Below are positions 44,914 to 54,100 of a stretch of DNA of 64,000 nucleotides, one piece after another. The DNA comes from Natrinema mahii (GTDB lineage: Archaea > Halobacteriota > Halobacteria > Halobacteriales > Natrialbaceae), in contig JHUT02000001.1 in assembly GCA_000690595.2 (NCBI GenBank), positions 62,001 to 126,000 on the forward strand. Reading direction: 5' to 3'. Numbering within the stretch: position 1 is the first letter of the stretch; each line of letters starts with the position of its first letter. The position numbers were made by a program, and so were the translations under genes. Under the pieces are notes generated by a model. The model was not told the DNA's origin, did no database searches, and saw only the letters and a program-made list of their open reading frames with translations.

Positions 44914-45288
44914 ATGAGGGACGCTCTCCTCGTCGGGGGCTGCTTCGCCTTGGCGCTGCTGTGTGCCGCCGTCGCGAGCGCGATCACCGAGAGCCCGGCC
45001 CTGCTCGGGATCACGCCGATCGGGGTCGCGATTTACTTGATCGTCGGCGTCGGCCTCCCGCAGTCGCTGTTAGCCCGCCGGACCGGGTCCGATCTCCAAC
45101 TCGGGCTGGCCGCGTTGGCCGTCGCCGGCGGGGCGATCGCAGTGATCGTCGGGATCGCGACGGGCTCACCGAACGCTGAACTGAGCGGTGGCGTCGTCGC
45201 AATCTTGCTTTTCGTCGTGCTGGGCAACGCCGTTGGGGCAGTCATTCGACAGTTCCGCGACGGCTATCGGTCGACGGCCGGCGAGTGA
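44914..45288 (+). CDS. Small four-helix membrane protein of unknown function
   Basis: The 124-residue protein (MRDALLVGGCFALALLCAAV) has four hydrophobic stretches, at about residues 4-24, 33-50, 62-84 and 92-112, and a charged tail RQFRDGYRSTAGE. It looks like a haloarchaeal integral membrane protein without a named family known to me. It follows the phosphatase-superfamily gene in the same direction and may be cotranscribed. No motif suggests a reaction. Confidence 0.7.
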   Translation: MRDALLVGGCFALALLCAAVASAITESPALLGITPIGVAIYLIVGVGLPQSLLARRTGSDLQLGLAALAVAGGAIAVIVGIATGSPNAELSGGVVAILLFVVLGNAVGAVIRQFRDGYRSTAGE

Positions 45289-45348
45289 GACCGCCGCTTC
45301 CCCGTCCCGATTCGATCCCGTTTTGCCGGCGGCGACGAACCGCCGCCC

Positions 45349-45762
45349 ATGGAAGAGGTCATTCACGCTCGCGGCCACGAGAACGTCACCGCCGACCACG
45401 CTAGCACGTTCGAGGTGACGACCGACGACTACCTCACGCCCGCCGGCGACTGCATCCTCGCGATCGAGGCCGACCGCGCGCCGGCCGACTTCGCTCCCGA
45501 GTTCGTCGCGGCCTGTCAGGACTCCAACGCGACGATTACCGTCACGCTCGAGGCCGACGGCCACACGGAGTCCGTGACCGGGCGGGGCGATCCCGCCCTC
45601 GAGTTCACGAACGAGCGCAGCGCGGTCGGGCGCACGAGCGACTACGTCGACGATCGAACGATCCTCATCGACGCCGCGTTCGCGGCCGAGGGGTTCGACC
45701 GCGACCTCGTGGCGGCGCTTGCCGACGGTGCCGAGGTGACGGTGACGATCACCGTCGAGTAG
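45349..45762 (+). CDS. DUF371 family protein
   Basis: The 137-residue protein begins MEEVIHARGHENVTADHAST and contains FEVTTDDYLTPAGDCILAIEADRAPADF and FTNERSAVGRTSDYVDDRTILIDA, the pattern of the archaeal DUF371 family, whose function is not established. The histidine-asparagine start (HARGHENV) and DCILAI are conserved in that family. It lies between a membrane protein and endonuclease III on the same strand. Confidence 0.85.
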   Translation: MEEVIHARGHENVTADHASTFEVTTDDYLTPAGDCILAIEADRAPADFAPEFVAACQDSNATITVTLEADGHTESVTGRGDPALEFTNERSAVGRTSDYVDDRTILIDAAFAAEGFDRDLVAALADGAEVTVTITVE

Positions 45763-45837
45763 CCGGCGGTCCGGGTCCGATCGCCCTCTCGGCAACCGTC
45801 CGTCGCGGTTTTGGGGCCGAAGTCCCAACGGGACGGT

Positions 45838-46656
45838 ATGAGCGACGATTCGGAGCCAGCGGTCAACATCAGCGGCGGGCCGGCCGGCGGCGGACGGGCC
45901 GCCGAGTTCGATCCGGCGACGGCCGAGACCCGCGCCGAAGAAGTCGTCGACCGACTGGGCGAACTGTTCTGGCAGAAGGAGTACGGCGGCCGGGACGCCT
46001 TCACCTGTCTCGTCCGGACGATTCTGAGCCAGAACACGAGCGACGAGGCCAGTCAGCCGGCCCACGACGCGTTGATCGACAGATACGACTCCGACGACAC
46101 CGACCTCGCCGAGTCGCTCGCGGCCGCCGAGCAGTCGACGCTCGCGGAGACCATCAGCGGTGCGGGCCTGTACAACCAGAAGTCCGAGACGATCATCGAC
46201 ACCGCCGAGTGGGTCCTCGAGGAGTTTGGCTCCGCTGCAGCCTTCGACGCGTTCGTCACGAACGAAGCGTCCGCCGAAGTCCGCGAAACGCTGCTCGAGG
46301 TCCGGGGCGTCGGTCCGAAGACCGCCGACTGCGTCCTGCTTTTCGCCGGCGGTCGCGGCGGCGTCTTCCCCGTCGATACCCACGTCCACCGGATCTATCG
46401 ACGCATGGGGATCGCGCCGCCGGACGCCGACCACGAGGCCGTCCGCGAGGTTCTCGAGCGCGACGTGCCCGCAGCCAAGTGTGGCTTCGGACACACCGCG
46501 ACGATCCAGTTCGGCCGCGAGTACTGCCGGGCGCGCACGCCGGCCTGCCTCGAGGATCCCGACGCCTGTCCCGTGGCGGACCGCTGCGATCAGGTCGGCG
46601 TCTTCCCCGAAACGGGCGAAGTCGTCGACCCGGCCGAGGTCCCCGAAGCGGAGTGA
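45838..46656 (+). CDS. nth: Endonuclease III (DNA glycosylase/AP lyase)
   Basis: Nth removes oxidised pyrimidines and cuts the abasic site. The 272-residue protein has the helix-hairpin-helix with the catalytic lysine (EVRGVGPKTADCVLLF), the catalytic aspartate in FPVDTHVHRIYRRMG, and a C-terminal iron-sulfur loop CRARTPACLEDPDACPVADRC, where the spacing C-x6-C-x6-C-x5-C is longer than the standard middle x2. The N-terminal 20 residues are low complexity. ATG 45838 follows directly from the family length. Confidence 0.93.
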   Translation: MSDDSEPAVNISGGPAGGGRAAEFDPATAETRAEEVVDRLGELFWQKEYGGRDAFTCLVRTILSQNTSDEASQPAHDALIDRYDSDDTDLAESLAAAEQSTLAETISGAGLYNQKSETIIDTAEWVLEEFGSAAAFDAFVTNEASAEVRETLLEVRGVGPKTADCVLLFAGGRGGVFPVDTHVHRIYRRMGIAPPDADHEAVREVLERDVPAAKCGFGHTATIQFGREYCRARTPACLEDPDACPVADRCDQVGVFPETGEVVDPAEVPEAE

Positions 46657-46724
46657 CGGACCCGGCCATGGCACGGTCCCGAGCCGTCTCGCTCGAGTCG
46701 ATAGCGTGACGGGCAGTCAGCGCC

Positions 46725-46731
46725 TTTATAC
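46725..46731 (+). promoter_or_regulatory. TATA element of bluB
   Basis: TTTATAC lies 25-31 bases before ATG 46756, so transcription should begin a few bases before or at the start codon. Confidence 0.55.
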
Positions 46732-46755
46732 AATCGAAATTGCATTCGTGAAACA

Positions 46756-47490
46756 ATGGTTGCATTCAGCGACGCGGAACGGGACGCAGTGTACAAGGCG
46801 ATTTTCTCGCGGCGGGACATCCGGCGGTTCCGCGAGGAGCCGATCCCCGACGACGCCCTCGAGCGACTCCTCGAGGCCGCCCATCACGCCCCGAGCGTCG
46901 GCTTTTCCCAGCCGTGGGACCTCGTCGTCGTCCGCGAGACGGAGACGAAAGCCGAGATCGCCGAGATCGCCGACCGCGCCATCGCGGCCGCCCGCGAGGG
47001 CTACGCGGAACCGCGGCGAAGCGAGTTCGCCGACCTGAAACTCGAGGGGATCCGTGAGTCGCCGGTCAACGTCTGCGTGACCTGTGATCCGACGCGGGGC
47101 GCACCCCACGTGTTGGGACGGAGCTCGATGCGACGGACCGACGTGTACTCGACCTGTCTCGCCGTGCAAAACCTTTGGTTGGCCGCCCGTGCGGAGGGGA
47201 TCGGCGTCGGCTGGGTGAGCGTCCTCTATCCCCACGAGGTCCGGGAGGTACTCGATATTCCCGCACACGTCAAGCCGATCGCGTATCTCTGTCTGGGCTA
47301 TCCCGAGGACGGGTTCCCCGACGAACCCGTCCTCCAGCAGGAAGGCTGGCGCGAGCGACTCGACGTGGAGACGCTCGTCCACGAGGGTGGATGGAATCCG
47401 GAACGGACGACCGACGCCGCTCGCGAGCGTGGCACTGACGGCGATCGCGGCCACGGGCGGCGTGTCCGATCCGAATCGCGGCCGCGGTAG
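46756..47490 (+). CDS. bluB: 5,6-dimethylbenzimidazole synthase (BluB)
   Basis: BluB cannibalises FMN with oxygen to make dimethylbenzimidazole, the lower ligand of vitamin B12. The nitroreductase-like protein has SRRDIRRFREEPIPDD near the start, AAHHAPSVGFSQPWDLVVV, the BluB-specific RSSMRRTDVYSTCLAVQNLWLAARAEGIGVGWVSVLYPHEV and LCLGYPEDGFPDEPVLQ. The C-terminal 30 residues are a charged extension. No other cobalamin gene is in the window. A generic nitroreductase is the alternative, but the motif set favours BluB. Confidence 0.9.
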   Translation: MVAFSDAERDAVYKAIFSRRDIRRFREEPIPDDALERLLEAAHHAPSVGFSQPWDLVVVRETETKAEIAEIADRAIAAAREGYAEPRRSEFADLKLEGIRESPVNVCVTCDPTRGAPHVLGRSSMRRTDVYSTCLAVQNLWLAARAEGIGVGWVSVLYPHEVREVLDIPAHVKPIAYLCLGYPEDGFPDEPVLQQEGWRERLDVETLVHEGGWNPERTTDAARERGTDGDRGHGRRVRSESRPR

Positions 47491-47496
47491 TCGCCG

Positions 47497-47515
47497 GCTG
47501 GCAGTGGCTGCCAGC
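47497..47515 (+). terminator. Stem-loop after bluB, possible terminator
   Basis: GCTGGCAG-TGG-CTGCCAGC forms an 8-bp perfect stem with a 3-base loop six bases after the bluB stop. It lacks a T-run, and archaeal terminators usually rely on T-runs, so it may instead stabilise the mRNA 3' end. The rest of the gap to 47799 shows no gene. Confidence 0.45.
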
Positions 47516-47799
47516 GGGGAGATTCCGACTGGACGCCGGCGGTGTGGCCGCCGGTCGGAACCGATCCGTCACGAGTGCCCGGCGTCGCTCCATCACTGCC
47601 ACAACGTTAATGAGATTCGAAGGTTGATACTCGGTGTCAAACGAAACACGCCGTGTTCTACGTCTCCTATTTCGGCCGGGACACCGCGAGGATGTCCGTG
47701 TACGGACGGCCAGCGCTGCCGACCGGTCGACGGAACCGCGCGACTGCCGTCGACTCCTCGAGGGGGCGAAACTGATCACCACGGGGACTCGACCCGAAT

Positions 47800-49497
47800 A
47801 TGACGTACGAATTCACGCCGATAGCGCTCCCGTACATCGCCGCGGCAGCCGTCTGTACCGTGCTGTTGAGTACGATCTGGCAATACCGCGACCGGCGGGG
47901 CGCGAACGGATTCCTGCTGGATATCGCCGGCGTGATCATCCTCTCGGTGACGGTGTCGCTTCAGCTGTTCGCGACGGCGGAGGCGACGAAGCTCTTCTGG
48001 TGGAACTGGCGGTTCGTCGCGGGCTCGTTCATGGGGATCGGCTATCTGCTCATGGCGGTCGAGTACACTAACAACGAGGAGTACATAACGTATCGAAACG
48101 GGGCGGCACTCGCCGTCGTCCCGGTCCTGATCCAGTTTGCGGCGTGGACGAACGACCGTCACGAGTGGGTCTACACCGCGTCGATCGATCCGACGACCGG
48201 ATTCCTCGTGCCCACGTTCGAACCGCTGTACTGGATCTACGCCGTGACGATGTTGGCGTATCTCGGGCTCGCAGTCTACCTCCTGATCCGGTTGCTCCGC
48301 TCGCTTCCGGGGTTCGAAAAACAGGTGGGAGTTCTTGTTGCGACGATACTGTTCGTCACGGTCGGGCTGTTCGTCTGGTGGCTCGGAGTCGTCCCCGTCG
48401 ATACGCTCGCCCTGACGAGTACGGTGAAAGTCGTCGGCTTCTACGTCGCAGTGGACCGATTACAACTCCTCGATATCGTCCCCGTCGCGCGGACGAAAGT
48501 GATCGACAACATGCAAGACGCCGTCCTCGTCGTCAACGCGGCGAATCGGATCGTCGACGCGAACCCCTCGGCCAAACGACTCGCCGGCACCGAAATCTCG
48601 ATCGGTGACTCGCTCGCGACGGTGTTCCCGTCGTCCCGGTTTCCCGACCTCGACGACACCGCCGACGCTCCGACGGAATGCACGTTCGAAGTCGACGGGG
48701 AGAACCGCCACTTCGCCGTCCAGCTGTCGCCGCTCACGGACTCCCGGGGGAGACAGACCGGCCAGTTGATCGTCCTCCGGGACATCACGGAACTGAAAAA
48801 CCGGGAACGGGAACTGACCGTCCTCAATCGGATCGTTCGCCACGACATTCGCAACGAGATGAACGTCGTCATCGGTCGCGGCGAACTCCTCGCGGACCAC
48901 GTCGACCCCGACGGCAAGGAACACCTCGAGTTGATGCTCGAGAGCAGCGATCACGTCGTCGACCTCACGCAGGTCATCGGCGACCTCGTGGAAACGCTGA
49001 CGACCGACGGCGACCTGGACCTCAAACCCGTTCACCTACTGCCTGTCGTCCGCAACCAACTCGAGAAAGCGCGGACCAGCTACCCCGACGCGACGTTCCG
49101 CGTCGACGGTGAGCCGCCGACTAACGTGACGGTTCGGGCCAACGAGATGCTGTCCTCCGTGTTCACGAACCTCCTCAACAACGCCGTGCTACACAACGAC
49201 GCGGACACCCCGCGCGTGGTGGTTTCGATCGCGGATCGAGACGGTCTCGTCTCGATCCGCGTCGCCGACAACGGCCCCGGTGTGCCCGAGGGCCAACGGG
49301 ACGAAATCTTCGGGCGCGGGCAGAAAGGCCTCGAGAGCGAGGGCACCGGGATCGGCCTCTACCTGGTCGATACCCTCGTCGAGGGCTACGGCGGCGACGT
49401 ATGGGTCGAAACTGCCGAGGAAGGCGGCGCGGCGTTCGTCGTCGAACTCCCGAAAGCCGGGGCTCGACAGGAGCGGCCAGCGGCGCTCCGAGACTGA
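47800..49497 (+). CDS. Sensor histidine kinase with 7TM N-terminal region and PAS domain
   Basis: The 565-residue protein (MTYEFTPIALPYIAAAAVCT) has seven hydrophobic helices to about residue 225, a PAS domain starting VIDNMQDAVLVVNAANRIVDANPS near 229, the phosphoacceptor helix IVRHDIRNEMNVVIGRGELL with His348, and an ATPase domain with N box (FTNLLNNAVLHND), DNGPGVP and GTGIGLYLVDTLVEGYGG. This architecture is a common haloarchaeal membrane sensor. No response regulator gene is adjacent, so its partner is elsewhere. The signal is unknown. Confidence 0.9.
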   Translation: MTYEFTPIALPYIAAAAVCTVLLSTIWQYRDRRGANGFLLDIAGVIILSVTVSLQLFATAEATKLFWWNWRFVAGSFMGIGYLLMAVEYTNNEEYITYRNGAALAVVPVLIQFAAWTNDRHEWVYTASIDPTTGFLVPTFEPLYWIYAVTMLAYLGLAVYLLIRLLRSLPGFEKQVGVLVATILFVTVGLFVWWLGVVPVDTLALTSTVKVVGFYVAVDRLQLLDIVPVARTKVIDNMQDAVLVVNAANRIVDANPSAKRLAGTEISIGDSLATVFPSSRFPDLDDTADAPTECTFEVDGENRHFAVQLSPLTDSRGRQTGQLIVLRDITELKNRERELTVLNRIVRHDIRNEMNVVIGRGELLADHVDPDGKEHLELMLESSDHVVDLTQVIGDLVETLTTDGDLDLKPVHLLPVVRNQLEKARTSYPDATFRVDGEPPTNVTVRANEMLSSVFTNLLNNAVLHNDADTPRVVVSIADRDGLVSIRVADNGPGVPEGQRDEIFGRGQKGLESEGTGIGLYLVDTLVEGYGGDVWVETAEEGGAAFVVELPKAGARQERPAALRD

Positions 49498-49573
49498 CCG
49501 GCGACGGTCGCGTCACGGAAAACGGAAAGACGGTCGTGGACTCACAAACTGCGACGCGATTCGTCGGAGACGG

Positions 49574-51508
49574 TCAGAGGAAGCGGAAGGTCTCCAGGTT
49601 CTTCGGCGCGAAGGTTCGCATGTCGTACTCGTGATAGAGTGCCGACGAGAGGTCCTGCGTGGAGCGTTCGTCACCGTGGACACACAACACCTTCTCGGGA
49701 CGGGGGTTCATCGTCTTGACGAAGTTCTCGAGGCCGGCGCGGTCGGCGTGGCCGGAGAAGCCGTCGACGGTCTCGACGTCCATGTTCAGCGAGAGGGTGC
49801 CGCGGCCGCCGCCGTTGCCCATGGCACCGACCTCGCTGGTGGGGATCTCGTCCCAGCCGTTCTGGATGCGACGACCAAGCGTCCCCTGGGCCTGGTAGCC
49901 GACGAAGACCAGCGTCGAGTCCGGATCGGGACCGATGTGGGAGAGCCAGGACATGATCGGGCCGCCGGTGACCATCCCTGAGGTCGAGAGGATGATACAG
50001 GGCTCGCCGTCGGCGACGTCCTGTCGCTCCTCCTCGCCGCCGTCGATGTGGTTGAACTGCTCCGCGAGGAACGGGTTCTCGTCCTCGTGGAAGATCCGGT
50101 CGCGCAGGTCGTCCCGGAGATATTCGGGGTAGGTCGTGTGGATCGCGGTCGCCTCCCAGATCATCCCGTCCAAGTGGACCGGCATCTCGGGGATGTCGCC
50201 GCTGCGCATCGCCTCCTCCAAGACGAGCATGATCTCCTGTGATCGACCCACGGCGAAGGCGGGGATGACGACCTTGCCGTCTTTCTCGTAGGTCTCGTTG
50301 ATGACCTCCTTGAGGTCGCGCTCGGAGTCTTCCTGGTCGGTCTGGTAGTCGTTGCGACCGCCGTAGGTCGACTCCAGAACCAGCGTTTCGACGCGCGGGA
50401 AGTCGTTGACCGCGCCGTTGAACAGCCGGGTGTCCTCGTAGTGGATGTCGCCGGAGAAAGCGACGTTGTAGAGGCCGTCACCGATGTGGAAGTGCGAGAC
50501 GGCCGAGCCGAGGATGTGGCCCGCGTTGTGGAAGGTGAGTTTGACGTCGGGCGCGATGTCGGTGACATCGCCGTACTCGAGCGGGATGCAGTGTTTGATC
50601 GCTTCGCGGACCTGTTCGCTCTCGTAGGGCGGGCTGCGGCCTTCCTTGGCCGCGACGTCCAAGTAGTCGAGCGTCAGCAGTCCCATCAGGTCCCGCGTGG
50701 GCTCGGTGCAGTAGATCGGGCCGTCGTAGCCGTACTTGAACAGGAGGGGAATGAGTGCGGAGTGGTCGAGGTGGGCGTGGGTCAGGACGACCGCGTCGAT
50801 GGTCTGTGGGCCCGCGCCGAGCGCCTCCGGGGCGTGGAGGTAGGGGACCTCGCCTTCCGCACCGGGCTTGTCCCCACAGTCGATGAGGATCCGGGTTTCG
50901 GGGGTCGAGAGGATGAACGACGCGCGTCCGACCTCGCGACAGCAGCCGAGCGTGGAGATGCGGACGTACTCGTCGTCGGACATCTCCTCGCGGTGGATCT
51001 GGCGGCCGACCTTCTCCAAGATGTCCCGCCGCTCGTCGCGTTCCTGCTTGAGGAAGCTCCGAACGTTCGAGACCGTCGAGGACTCGATCGGCGGCGTGCG
51101 GACGACTTCGGGCGTCCAGCCGACGTTTTTCGTGATTTCCCGGAGCGTCGAGCCGTGACGGCCGATGACCATGCCGGGCTTTTCGGCCTCGATGACGACC
51201 TCGCCGGTGTCGGCGTGGAAGTCGAGATCCGTGACTCCGGCGTCGTCGGGGATCACGTTCATGATCTCCTCGCGGGCCTGTTCTGGCCGCGAGAGGACGC
51301 TCGGATCGGGACGAACGGTGATTCGCTTGCGGAGCTTGCTCGCCAGTTGCCGAATGAGGTCGCCCTGCTGGGCGAACTTCTTCGGGTCGCGAGTGTAGAC
51401 CACCAGTTCGGGGCCTTCGTATTTCACCGAGGAGACCGAGATATCGCTCGGTAACTCGCTCGTGATCTGTGCTTTGAGATCGTCGAGTTGCTGCTCTACA
51501 GTACTCAT
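49574..51508 (-). CDS. fttA: FttA/aCPSF1 beta-CASP transcription termination nuclease
   Basis: The 644-residue protein has N-terminal KH domains (PELVVYTRDPKKFAQQGDLIRQLA, PGMVIGRHGSTLREITKNVGW), then a metallo-beta-lactamase core with VVLTHAHLDHSALIPLL near residue 240 and the beta-CASP part (VVIPAFAVGRSQEIML, GFSGHADRAGLENFV). In archaea aCPSF1/FttA cleaves nascent RNA at U-rich sites and ends transcription, related to eukaryotic CPSF73. Length and domain order are standard. It is transcribed leftward from a gap of 298 bases. Confidence 0.95.
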   Translation of the reverse strand: MSTVEQQLDDLKAQITSELPSDISVSSVKYEGPELVVYTRDPKKFAQQGDLIRQLASKLRKRITVRPDPSVLSRPEQAREEIMNVIPDDAGVTDLDFHADTGEVVIEAEKPGMVIGRHGSTLREITKNVGWTPEVVRTPPIESSTVSNVRSFLKQERDERRDILEKVGRQIHREEMSDDEYVRISTLGCCREVGRASFILSTPETRILIDCGDKPGAEGEVPYLHAPEALGAGPQTIDAVVLTHAHLDHSALIPLLFKYGYDGPIYCTEPTRDLMGLLTLDYLDVAAKEGRSPPYESEQVREAIKHCIPLEYGDVTDIAPDVKLTFHNAGHILGSAVSHFHIGDGLYNVAFSGDIHYEDTRLFNGAVNDFPRVETLVLESTYGGRNDYQTDQEDSERDLKEVINETYEKDGKVVIPAFAVGRSQEIMLVLEEAMRSGDIPEMPVHLDGMIWEATAIHTTYPEYLRDDLRDRIFHEDENPFLAEQFNHIDGGEEERQDVADGEPCIILSTSGMVTGGPIMSWLSHIGPDPDSTLVFVGYQAQGTLGRRIQNGWDEIPTSEVGAMGNGGGRGTLSLNMDVETVDGFSGHADRAGLENFVKTMNPRPEKVLCVHGDERSTQDLSSALYHEYDMRTFAPKNLETFRFL

Positions 51509-51746
51509 AGGTCGCCGAATGTGGATTGCGTGAACTCGCCGTCCAGAACCGAGTGTGACGTCAGATGGGTGGGGGTGATCGGGATCGGGGTGTCGGAACC
51601 GAGCGCCCGCGGCGGACGACGATTCGCGTGCTGTTTCGTCTCCCGAATCATCGTTTCGACACCACGCCTGACGAACACGCTCCCGGATCGGTTATCCTGG
51701 TTCGTGCGGGAAATTCCAGGGAGAACCCGCTTACTCGAGGCTATTC

Positions 51747-51773
51747 TTTGCGTAGTATAAAAGCCTTCGCAAA
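51747..51773 (+). promoter_or_regulatory. TATA box flanked by a TTTGCG/CGCAAA inverted repeat
   Basis: TATAAAA at 51756-51762 is a strong TATA element for the gene at 51807, with a leader of about 25 bases. It is bracketed by TTTGCG (51747-51752) and CGCAAA (51768-51773), a symmetrical pair that could be a repressor site over the promoter. Confidence 0.5.
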
Positions 51774-51806
51774 ACCCAGGGCGATGGGGACGGTAGTTGT
51801 CGATCC

Positions 51807-52289
51807 ATGCACGTCACACCGACACGGGTCGTCGAGGAGCGAGACTGGGTCCGTGACCGGGCCGAGACGGTCGTCCCGGTCATCAACGCCGTCCGCGACG
51901 ACCTCGGCGAGATCTTCGACACCGAGGTCGACGCGGTCACGGTCGGGGCGTACCGCGAGGAAGTCGATACCGTCTTCGCCGACGGCGATCTGGCCGTCAA
52001 CGTCGCCGCGATGGTCGCGATCCTGCGCGAGTTAGACGTCGCGGGCGATTACCCCGGGTTCGTCGTCGACGAACTGCTCGGCCGGGAGCTGGCCGCGACG
52101 ATCGCCGGCCGCCAACCCCTTCGGACGCTGGGCGAGGCGACCTTCCACTACGCCGACCTCCACGTCCACGGCGACGCGAGCGAAAACGCGGGCGTCGACG
52201 ACTGCGAGGCGGCGCTGGCCGCCGGCTTTCAGGAGCGACTGCCCGGCTGGAACTGGACCGAGCGGGAGAGCCCGTTCGGCGTCCGCTAG
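51807..52289 (+). CDS. Conserved haloarchaeal protein of unknown function
   Basis: The 160-residue protein starts MHVTPTRVVEERDWVRDRAE and contains ETVVPVINAVRDDLGEIFDTEV, FADGDLAVNVAAMVAILREL and a C-terminal part rich in H and D (FHYADLHVHGDASENAGVDD). I do not recognise the family. The strong TATA element upstream and haloarchaeal composition support a real, well-expressed gene. It overlaps the convergent lipoprotein gene by four bases. Confidence 0.7.
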   Translation: MHVTPTRVVEERDWVRDRAETVVPVINAVRDDLGEIFDTEVDAVTVGAYREEVDTVFADGDLAVNVAAMVAILRELDVAGDYPGFVVDELLGRELAATIAGRQPLRTLGEATFHYADLHVHGDASENAGVDDCEAALAAGFQERLPGWNWTERESPFGVR

Positions 52290-52852
52290 CCGTCCGTCTC
52301 GGACTCGTTCGTCGAGCCGCTCTCGTTTTCGGTCCCGGACTCGTTGCCCGTGCCATCGCCGCCCTGCTCGTCGATCGCGCCCTGCTGTTGCTCGAGCTGG
52401 GCCTGTTGCATGGCGAATTGCTCGTAGCTGTCGCCGGGGTAGATCGCACTGATATCGCCGCTTTGCAGGGCGGCGACGATGGTCTCGGCGGGCGCGTCGA
52501 CGAGGAAGAAGCCGTACGCGGACGAAGACTCCTCGATCGAGACGTCGCCGTTCGAGTCGGCCAGATCCTCGAGCGGGGCCGCGGCCGCCGCGGTCAGCTC
52601 GCGCTGTTTCTCCTGATAGCGTTTGCCGGCCTCCGCTTCGCTGATATTGCCGTCGTCGATCGACTGGCGAAGCTCCTGCTGGAGGCTCTGCAGTTGCTCC
52701 TGATCGGGGGCGACCGTCACCGTCAGGGGACCGTCGGCGCTTCCCGAGTCGTCCTGTGTCAACGCCTCGAGGCCGGAGCAGCCGGCCAGCCCGGCGGCAG
52801 CGCCGGTTCCGGACAGTGCGAGGAACCCGCGGCGGGTCGGTAGGTTCGACAT
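52286..52852 (-). CDS. Tat lipoprotein with SipW-like/helical domain, unknown function
   Basis: ATG 52852 gives a twin-arginine signal MSNLPTRRGFLALSGTGAAA and lipobox LAGCSGL. The mature part begins with an acidic S/D linker, then helical EQLQSLQQELRQSIDDGNISEAEAGKRYQEKQRELTAAA-like sequence in overlapping segments, then SSSAYGFFLVDAPAETIVAALQSGD, and ends in an N/E/S-rich repeat tail (NESGTENESG). The protein of 188 residues should sit on the outer membrane face. It is transcribed away from nucS. Confidence 0.75.
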   Translation of the reverse strand: MSNLPTRRGFLALSGTGAAAGLAGCSGLEALTQDDSGSADGPLTVTVAPDQEQLQSLQQELRQSIDDGNISEAEAGKRYQEKQRELTAAAAAPLEDLADSNGDVSIEESSSAYGFFLVDAPAETIVAALQSGDISAIYPGDSYEQFAMQQAQLEQQQGAIDEQGGDGTGNESGTENESGSTNESETDG

Positions 52853-52954
52853 CGTGTCGTGGGCGGGGAGCGACGCTGATATACCTTCTGCGTCGGCCGG
52901 CCCGTTCGACCGAGGGCGCGCCCCTTTTGGTCGTCGCGGCGCTACCCCGAGCCA

Positions 52955-53698
52955 GTGACCGACACAGCGCCCCGCGGACGGACGGAAACGGTGCAGGAGC
53001 CGACGCTGCCGGTCGCCCGCGACGCCGTCGCCCGCGGGATCGATCGCGAGGCGATCGTGACCGTCTACGGCCGCTGTACCGTCGACTACGACGGTCGCGC
53101 GACGAGCTACCTCGAGGCCGGGGATCGCCACCTCATGCTCAAACCCGACGGGGCGGCGCTGGTCCACACCGACGAGGGCCAACAGCCGGTCAACTGGCAG
53201 CCGCCGGGCTGTGACCACGCCGTCAGCTGTGCGGACGGCGACCTCGTCGTCGAGAGCCTGCGATCGACGCCGGACGAACGGCTCGCCGTCCGGTTCAGCG
53301 AGGTCCTGCAGGTCTCGGCCTTCTCCGGGACCGACGAGAACGATCTCGCACTGACCGGGACCGAGGAGGACCTCCGCCAGCGCATCCTCGAGGAGCCAGC
53401 CCTGCTCGAGGCCGGCTTCACGCCGCTGGCGACCGAACGCGACACGCCGGCGGGGGCCGTCGACATCTACGGCGAGGACGAGGCTGGCCGTGCGGTCGTC
53501 GTCGAACTGAAGCGCCGTCGGGTCGGCCCGGACGCGGTGAGCCAACTCCGACGGTACGTCGACGCCTTAGAGCGCGACCTCCACGCCGACGCGGCGGTCC
53601 GCGGCATCCTGGTCGCCCCCTCGGTGACCGACCGCGCCGGCCGACTGTTGACCGAACACGGCCTCGAGTTCGTCTCGCTCGAGCCGCCGGCCGAGTGA
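52955..53698 (+). CDS. nucS: Mismatch-specific endonuclease NucS (EndoMS)
   Basis: NucS/EndoMS cuts both strands at certain mismatches and works with the sliding clamp. The 247-residue protein starts at GTG 52955 and has an N-terminal beta domain (GRCTVDYDGRATSYLEAGDRHLMLKPDG), WQPPGCDHAV, and a restriction-like nuclease core AGAVDIYGEDEAGRAVVVELKRR with the acidic residues and lysine, then AVSQLRRYVDAL. The C-terminal clamp-binding peptide common in this family is not obvious. The mutS gene is convergent 400 bases away. Confidence 0.93.
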   Translation: MTDTAPRGRTETVQEPTLPVARDAVARGIDREAIVTVYGRCTVDYDGRATSYLEAGDRHLMLKPDGAALVHTDEGQQPVNWQPPGCDHAVSCADGDLVVESLRSTPDERLAVRFSEVLQVSAFSGTDENDLALTGTEEDLRQRILEEPALLEAGFTPLATERDTPAGAVDIYGEDEAGRAVVVELKRRRVGPDAVSQLRRYVDALERDLHADAAVRGILVAPSVTDRAGRLLTEHGLEFVSLEPPAE

Positions 53699-53843
53699 CG
53701 CCGCTTTTCAGGACCGCGTCTTCCGCGCGCGTCAGGCCGGATACGTCCCCGTCAGCGTCGTCCGGTCGATGACGGTGCCCGCGATCGCCGACTCGAGGGC
53801 GTCCGCGCCGGTCGCGCGTTCGCGGCCCGATTTCGACGGCCGG

Positions 53844-53987
53844 CTATCGGCGAACGGTGAAGATCACGATTCCCAGGATCAGAAGGCCAACGCCCCACCA
53901 CCACGATTTTCCCGGGAGATACGCCAGCAACAGCGTGACGATCCCCGAGGTGATGAGCGACCAGCCGATCGTCGTTCGATATGTCAT
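53844..53987 (-). CDS. Small two-helix membrane protein, 47 residues
   Basis: ATG 53987 to TAG 53844 encodes MTYRTTIGWSLITSGIVTLL with a second hydrophobic segment (GVGLLILGIVIFTVRR), joined by AYLPGKSWWWG. Such small proteins with two helices and a tryptophan-rich turn are frequent in haloarchaea. It lies between nucS and mutS. The hydrophobic pattern is unlikely to be chance, but no family name is given. Confidence 0.62.
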   Translation of the reverse strand: MTYRTTIGWSLITSGIVTLLLAYLPGKSWWWGVGLLILGIVIFTVRR

Positions 53988-54100
53988 GCCAGCAATCGGT
54001 GGGGGAGCGGGTTGGGCGTTGTGCCGGAGGCTGCAAGACGTATGTCCCGCTGCCGGACGCGGGGCACACGCACCGTCCGGTATCTCTCCCGTGCGGGCAG

